Positions 40,183 through 43,986 of a stretch of 43,986 nt of DNA are shown piece after piece. Position 1 is the first letter of the stretch. Each line of letters starts with the position of its first letter. The notes beneath the pieces were generated by a model. The model was given only the letters and a program-made list of their open reading frames with translations. It was not told where the DNA came from and ran no database searches. A program made the position numbers and the translations under genes. Source of the stretch: an uncultured Spirochaetales bacterium. Its GTDB lineage: Bacteria; Spirochaetota; Spirochaetia; DTKZ01. Location of the stretch: assembly GCA_937991975.1 (NCBI GenBank), contig CALKLC010000031.1, forward strand, positions 1 to 43,986, given 5' to 3'.

Positions 40183-42099
40183 ATGAAGCGAACAATTACA
40201 GCTTGCTTGGCCAGAGCAGCGGAGGAGTTCCCGGACAGGGTATATGTTGCCCGTAAGACAGATGAAGGATGGAAGACTTACGGCTTCGGGGATGTGTACC
40301 AGAAAGCCTGTGCAATGGCATCCTGGTTTCGGACTCATGGAATCGGGAAGGGAGACCGGGTAGCCATCCTTGCGGAGGGAAGTCCCCAATGGGTGATCAC
40401 CGAGTTTGGAACCCTTTTGGCTGGAGCCATCGCTGTACCCCTTTCCATTAAACTGCTTCCCGAAGAAATTGCCTTTCGGTTGAACCACTCGGAAGCGAAG
40501 TTCATTGCTGTATCCCACCTTACCCTGGAAAAGTTTCTGGATGCCTTGACTGAAGTGAACCATTCCCTTCAGATCCTCTATCTGGATGAGTCAGGTGAAG
40601 AGTTCATCAAGCAGTTAGAGCAGAAGGGAATAGACCGGAAACGTGGATACCTGTTCTTCTCTTCAGTGGAGGAGGGTATGAGGGAAGCTCCGGAGGGCAT
40701 CTCCTTCGAGGAGACAATCTCAGAGGAGGACGTCGTCACAATCTCGTATACTTCGGGAACTACCGGGAATCCCAAAGGGATCATGCTTACCCATAAGAAC
40801 TATTACACCAACACGCAGGATTCCGTGGAGATCTTCCAGGTGCCCCCCCTGCAATACCAGACGTTGTTGATACTCCCTTGCGATCACTCTTTCGGGCATA
40901 CGGTAGGACTGTTCTGTGCCGTGTTACGAGGAATTTCCCTCTACTTTGTCGATTCCAGAGGAGGAGGTGTGGGGATGGTCCGAAACATCCCGGTGAATTT
41001 GTTAGAGACCAATCCCGTGTTCCTCCTGACCGTTCCAACCCTTTCGGGAAATTTTATGCGGAGGATCCAGCAGGGTATTCAGGAAAAAGGCCCCTTCGTT
41101 AAAGCCCTGTTCGATCTGGGGATTCAGGCAGGGATCAAGTACTACGGGGATGGGTTCAATCGTCCTCCGTTTAGAGTCAGGGCAAAGTATTTCTTAGTCC
41201 ATCGGATTTTAGATCTTCTCATCTTCAGGAAAGTTCGAAAGATCTTTGGGAATAAGTTCCAGTTCTTCGTGGGGGGAGGAGCTTTACTGGACATCCGGCA
41301 GCAGGAATTCTTCAATGCCCTGGGGATTCCTATCTATCAAGGATATGGACTCACCGAGGCAGCTCCGGTGATTTCTTCCAACACCCCCTTCATCCATAAG
41401 TTTGGAACGGCAGGCAAGGTGTGCCCTTCTGTCACCTGTAAGATCATCCGGGAAGACGGAAAACCCGCAGGGATCGGTGAGCTGGGAGAGATCTGTGTGC
41501 AGGGCGAAAACGTGATGAAGGGGTACTACCGGAACGAGGAAGCCACCAGAGCCGCCCTAAGGGATGGATGGCTACATACAGGAGATCTAGGATACATCGA
41601 TGAGGATGGATTCCTCGTTGTGGTAGGAAGGGAAAAAGCCTTACTGATCTCCTCTGATGGGGAAAAGTATTCTCCAGAAGAGATGGAAGAAGCCATACAG
41701 ACCCTGTCGCCCTTCGTGTTCCAGATCATGCTCTACAATGATCACCGTAAGTATACCTCTGCATTGGTAGTGCTGGACGAGGGAGCGGTACGGACTCTTG
41801 TGGCGAAGGAAAAGATTCAGTCCGAGATTTTTCTTCTGGATCGGATTATCGATTCCATCCTTTCCTTGAGGAGAGATCCCACATACGGGAAGAGGTTCCC
41901 TTCCTGCTGGTTACCCGTAACCTTTGCCATTCTTCCGGAGCCTTTTACGGAACAGAACCGAATGATCAATTCAACCTTGAAGATGGTCCGCTACCGTATT
42001 GTGGAGGCCTACAGGGATACCATCGAATATCTGTATACCGAGGAAGGGTCCCGTCCCAAGAATCCACGGAATCTGGAAGTTCTAAAACGGTATTTCTGA
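40183..42099 (+). CDS. AMP-dependent long-chain acyl-CoA ligase family protein
   Basis: The 638-residue protein has the AMP-binding signatures: ISYTSGTTGNPKGIMLTHKNY, YQGYGLTEAAPVISSN, WLHTGDLGYIDEDGFLVVVGREKALLISSDGEKYSPEEMEEAI. It activates a carboxylic acid as acyl-AMP and then acyl-CoA, and fits the long-chain (FadD15-like) group by length and sequence. The exact substrate is unknown. The usual C-terminal catalytic Lys is not obvious to me in the shortened end, so activity cannot be assumed. A -10 TATAAT ends nine bases before ATG 40183, with no ribosome site. It ends four bases before the stop of lysC on the other strand. Confidence 0.88.
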   Translation: MKRTITACLARAAEEFPDRVYVARKTDEGWKTYGFGDVYQKACAMASWFRTHGIGKGDRVAILAEGSPQWVITEFGTLLAGAIAVPLSIKLLPEEIAFRLNHSEAKFIAVSHLTLEKFLDALTEVNHSLQILYLDESGEEFIKQLEQKGIDRKRGYLFFSSVEEGMREAPEGISFEETISEEDVVTISYTSGTTGNPKGIMLTHKNYYTNTQDSVEIFQVPPLQYQTLLILPCDHSFGHTVGLFCAVLRGISLYFVDSRGGGVGMVRNIPVNLLETNPVFLLTVPTLSGNFMRRIQQGIQEKGPFVKALFDLGIQAGIKYYGDGFNRPPFRVRAKYFLVHRILDLLIFRKVRKIFGNKFQFFVGGGALLDIRQQEFFNALGIPIYQGYGLTEAAPVISSNTPFIHKFGTAGKVCPSVTCKIIREDGKPAGIGELGEICVQGENVMKGYYRNEEATRAALRDGWLHTGDLGYIDEDGFLVVVGREKALLISSDGEKYSPEEMEEAIQTLSPFVFQIMLYNDHRKYTSALVVLDEGAVRTLVAKEKIQSEIFLLDRIIDSILSLRRDPTYGKRFPSCWLPVTFAILPEPFTEQNRMINSTLKMVRYRIVEAYRDTIEYLYTEEGSRPKNPRNLEVLKRYF

Positions 42100-42103
42100 A
42101 ACA

Positions 42104-43444
42104 CTATGTTTCGAAGAACTCACGGTGCAGGGATCGAATCGCTTCCTCACAGTTCTCCTCTTGCACCACGAGGGACAGATTGATGTGAGATCCCCCATAA
42201 CTGATCAACTTCACCGGGATGGAACGGAGAGCGGAGAAGACCCGAATGAACCATTCCCCCTCGTCCCAGATGTTCTTGCCCACAAGGCACAGAATGGCAC
42301 GGTTTCGACGGATATCTACATCCCCGTACTGCTGTAGTTCATGGGTAATCTCTTTCAAACGGCTGGTATTGTCCACGCTCATGGTGACCGATACTTCCGA
42401 TGTAGCGATAAGGTCCACGGGAGTACGGTATTTTTCAAAAATTGAGAAAATTTTACTCAAGAAACCATAGGCGTTCAGCATGCGGGAAGAAACCACATTG
42501 ATCAGGGTGATGGATTTTTTGGCTGCAATGGCCCGTAATCCTTTTGACTCCACATCGGGGAGAATCACTGTCCCTGGATGGTCCGGGTTATGGGTGTTCT
42601 TTACCCATACAGGAATTTTCAGTTCGATGGCTGGCTGGATGGAAGAAGGATGGACAACTTTCGCACCAAAGTAGGCCAGCTCGGCAGCTTCCTGGTAGCT
42701 GATTTCGGGAATGCTCTGTGCGGTTGGGATCACTCGCGGATCGGTAGTCATGATTCCATCCACATCTGTCCAGATCTCTACGGAGGAGGCGCCTAATGCT
42801 GCTCCGATCAGTGTGGCAGAGTAATCGGAGCCCCCTCGCCCTAGGGTGGTAGTTACTCCTTCGGCAGTCGACCCAATGAACCCCTGGCAAACAATCAGTT
42901 TGCCTGGTACAGGTTTTAGATGCTTTTTGGCAAGCTTTCTGATCTCCTTCATCAGGGGAGTGGCGTTAGTGAATGAATCGTCGGTGCGCATAAAAAGGCG
43001 GGAATCCAAAAAATCGGATTGGATCCCTCGTTCTTTTGCCCGGTAAGCGATGAGAGTCGTAGATAAAAGTTCTCCGAAGGCAAGGATCGTATCGATGGTT
43101 CGTTTGGAACACTCTTTCAATAAAGTAACCCCCTTGACGAGAGAGTAAAGTTCCTGCCTGTAAGCATCCAACCGTTTAGTTGCTTCCACAAGATTGGCTC
43201 CCGTGAGAAACTCCTTCGCCACATTCGTATGCCGTTTCATGATTTCGTCCAGTAAGGCGAAAGCTGTTTCTCCATCCCCATCCGCGGCCGCTCCGGAAAG
43301 TTTGATCAACGAGTCGGTGATTCTGGACATAGCGGATGCTACCAGGATGGGAGCATCGTTGATGCGGTTGTGAGCGATATCCAGGGCACGATCCATCATG
43401 GTGGCATTCTGAACCGAAGTGCCACCGAACTTGAGCACGATCAT
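42104..43444 (-). CDS. lysC: Aspartokinase (aspartate kinase)
   Basis: The 446-residue protein starts MIVLKFGGTSVQNATMM, the aspartokinase signature, and has GFIGSTAEGVTTTLGRGGSDYSATLIG and EIWTDVDGIMTTDPRVIPTAQSIPEISYQEAAELAYFGAKVVHP. The C-terminal part (from about 300) has the tandem ACT regulatory fold (INVVSSRMLNAYGFLSKIFSIFEKYRTPVDLIATSEVSVTMSVD). It phosphorylates aspartate, the first step to lysine, methionine and threonine. It is a single-function enzyme with no fused homoserine dehydrogenase. ATG 43444 is preferred over GTG 43447 because GGAGG is seven bases before it. The convergent acyl-CoA ligase stops four bases away. Confidence 0.94.
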   Translation of the reverse strand: MIVLKFGGTSVQNATMMDRALDIAHNRINDAPILVASAMSRITDSLIKLSGAAADGDGETAFALLDEIMKRHTNVAKEFLTGANLVEATKRLDAYRQELYSLVKGVTLLKECSKRTIDTILAFGELLSTTLIAYRAKERGIQSDFLDSRLFMRTDDSFTNATPLMKEIRKLAKKHLKPVPGKLIVCQGFIGSTAEGVTTTLGRGGSDYSATLIGAALGASSVEIWTDVDGIMTTDPRVIPTAQSIPEISYQEAAELAYFGAKVVHPSSIQPAIELKIPVWVKNTHNPDHPGTVILPDVESKGLRAIAAKKSITLINVVSSRMLNAYGFLSKIFSIFEKYRTPVDLIATSEVSVTMSVDNTSRLKEITHELQQYGDVDIRRNRAILCLVGKNIWDEGEWFIRVFSALRSIPVKLISYGGSHINLSLVVQEENCEEAIRSLHREFFET

Positions 43445-43523
43445 CACCTATCCTCCGTTGTAATTTGTATATTTAACAGAAACATCGCATATTTATACAT
43501 TATTTGTCAATATAGGGTGTGAC

Positions 43524-43552
43524 TTGACCCCTCCGGGAGCTTCCTGTAAGTA
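43524..43552 (+). promoter_or_regulatory. Possible promoter of the JAMM-motif gene
   Basis: TTGACC (43524-43529), 17 bases, then TAAGTA (43547-43552), a weak -10, with seven bases to ATG 43560. The spacing equals that of the better leaderless promoters in this window. A better-looking hexamer, TATACT (43551-43556), is too close to the ATG and 21 bases from the -35. Confidence 0.3.
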
Positions 43553-43559
43553 TACTCCC

Positions 43560-43986
43560 ATGGGGGCGGGAAAAAGAGACAGGATAGAGGAGCGGTTCCA
43601 TCCGCATGTTGTGGCTCGCCTTCGCCAGGAGATCCAAGAAGCAGGGGGAAGAGAGGTTCTCTGTACAGGACGGGTGGATCCCGATGGCAGAGTGGTTTCT
43701 ATCCTCGCTGTAGCACGTGGGAACGAAACAGCCGTACCTGCTCTGTACCCTCACATGGAGCGGGGAGATATAGTGATCCATAACCATCCAGGAGGTCGGT
43801 TATTCCCCAGCGAAGCAGACATTGGAGTGGCCTCCCGATTGGGGAACGAAGGAATCGGGTTTTTCATCATAGACAACGCAGTCCAGCATCTGTACGTGGT
43901 AGCTGAGCCTGTGCCACTAACAGAACGGGTTCTATTGGACCTGGAAGGGCTACGAAAGATCCTCCAACCCAACGGTGAGCTGTCCA
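43560..43986 (+). CDS. N-terminal part of a protein with a JAMM/RadC-like metalloprotease motif (partial)
   Basis: Only the first 142 residues are in the window. They read HPHVVARLRQEIQEAGGREVLCTG, then ARGNETAVPALYPHMERGDIVIHNHPGGRLFPSEADIGVAS. HNHPGGRLFPSEAD (74-87) fits the JAMM zinc motif HxH-x7-SxxD, as in RadC and MPN proteins, and an upstream Glu is available in HMERG. In some spirochaetes I recall such a segment at the front of a DinG-like (helicase c2) protein, so a helicase could follow beyond the edge. That cannot be seen here. There is no ribosome site, but a promoter with leaderless spacing fits ATG 43560. Confidence 0.7.
   Translation, partial: MGAGKRDRIEERFHPHVVARLRQEIQEAGGREVLCTGRVDPDGRVVSILAVARGNETAVPALYPHMERGDIVIHNHPGGRLFPSEADIGVASRLGNEGIGFFIIDNAVQHLYVVAEPVPLTERVLLDLEGLRKILQPNGELS

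Noticed and set aside
43505-43510. TTGACA on the minus strand as the lysC -35
   Set aside because: No -10-like hexamer lies 16-18 bases downstream of it; the lysC promoter is not clear.

Overview
The window looks like chromosome from an anaerobic (or at least anaerobically growing) spirochaete. The evidence is indirect but consistent: a class III ribonucleotide reductase operon (nrdR-nrdD-redoxin-nrdG), acetate kinase, an XPB-type helicase with a Helicase_C_3 partner, a DUF1577-like PilZ protein, a PIN-PhoH ATPase and an OMP set whose proteins end in aromatic residues. The organism is therefore Gram-negative-like, with an outer membrane. No insertion sequences, phage genes, CRISPR arrays or rRNA were seen. 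Gene density is very high: no gap exceeds about 150 bases, and several neighbours overlap by 1 to 31 bases.

Layout. 1-2.2 kb: the end of a coiled-coil protein and a membrane-anchored TPR protein (+). 2.2-12.5 kb: a minus-strand envelope cluster with a 1612-residue outer-membrane protein, a 460-residue barrel, a FecR-domain protein with a related barrel, and mutL. 12.6-14.9 kb: an unrecognised protein, a voltage-sensor protein with a degenerate channel pore and HAMP-like tail, and a DUF503 (YlxP-like) protein (+). 14.9-20.4 kb: a regulatory stretch with a ComFB-like protein, a small unknown, an HD phosphohydrolase, a lipoprotein, a DUF1577-like PilZ protein, a single-domain PilZ protein and an orphan HATPase. 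Three of these are plausible cyclic-di-GMP receptors. 20.5-24.8 kb: a hot-dog thioesterase, tRNA-Met(CAT) and the anaerobic RNR operon. 24.9-28.4 kb: a TRAP transporter and an exported MsrB. 28.4-34.4 kb: an AbrB-type permease, an Ada-like methyltransferase and the XPB/Helicase_C_3 pair. 34.5-38.3 kb: an epimerase-like protein, acetate kinase and PIN-PhoH. 38.4-44 kb: a MinD/ParA-like ATPase with a long C-terminal extension, an AMP-dependent acyl-CoA ligase, aspartokinase and the start of a protein with a JAMM motif.

Two observations stand out. First, the class III RNR is split. The NrdD chain has the ATP cone, catalytic body and zinc site but ends before the glycyl-radical segment. That segment (RIVGYYR...WNKGK) is carried by the next gene, fused to a CPNC thioredoxin-like domain. 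Both new termini look helical and could dock. Second, many genes have a sigma70-like promoter whose -10 lies only 6-8 bases before the start codon and no Shine-Dalgarno sequence, which implies leaderless mRNAs. Other genes have ordinary leaders with GGAGG-type sites. This geometry was used to correct several start codons.

All calls come from reading the sequence and remembered family motifs; no database search was run.
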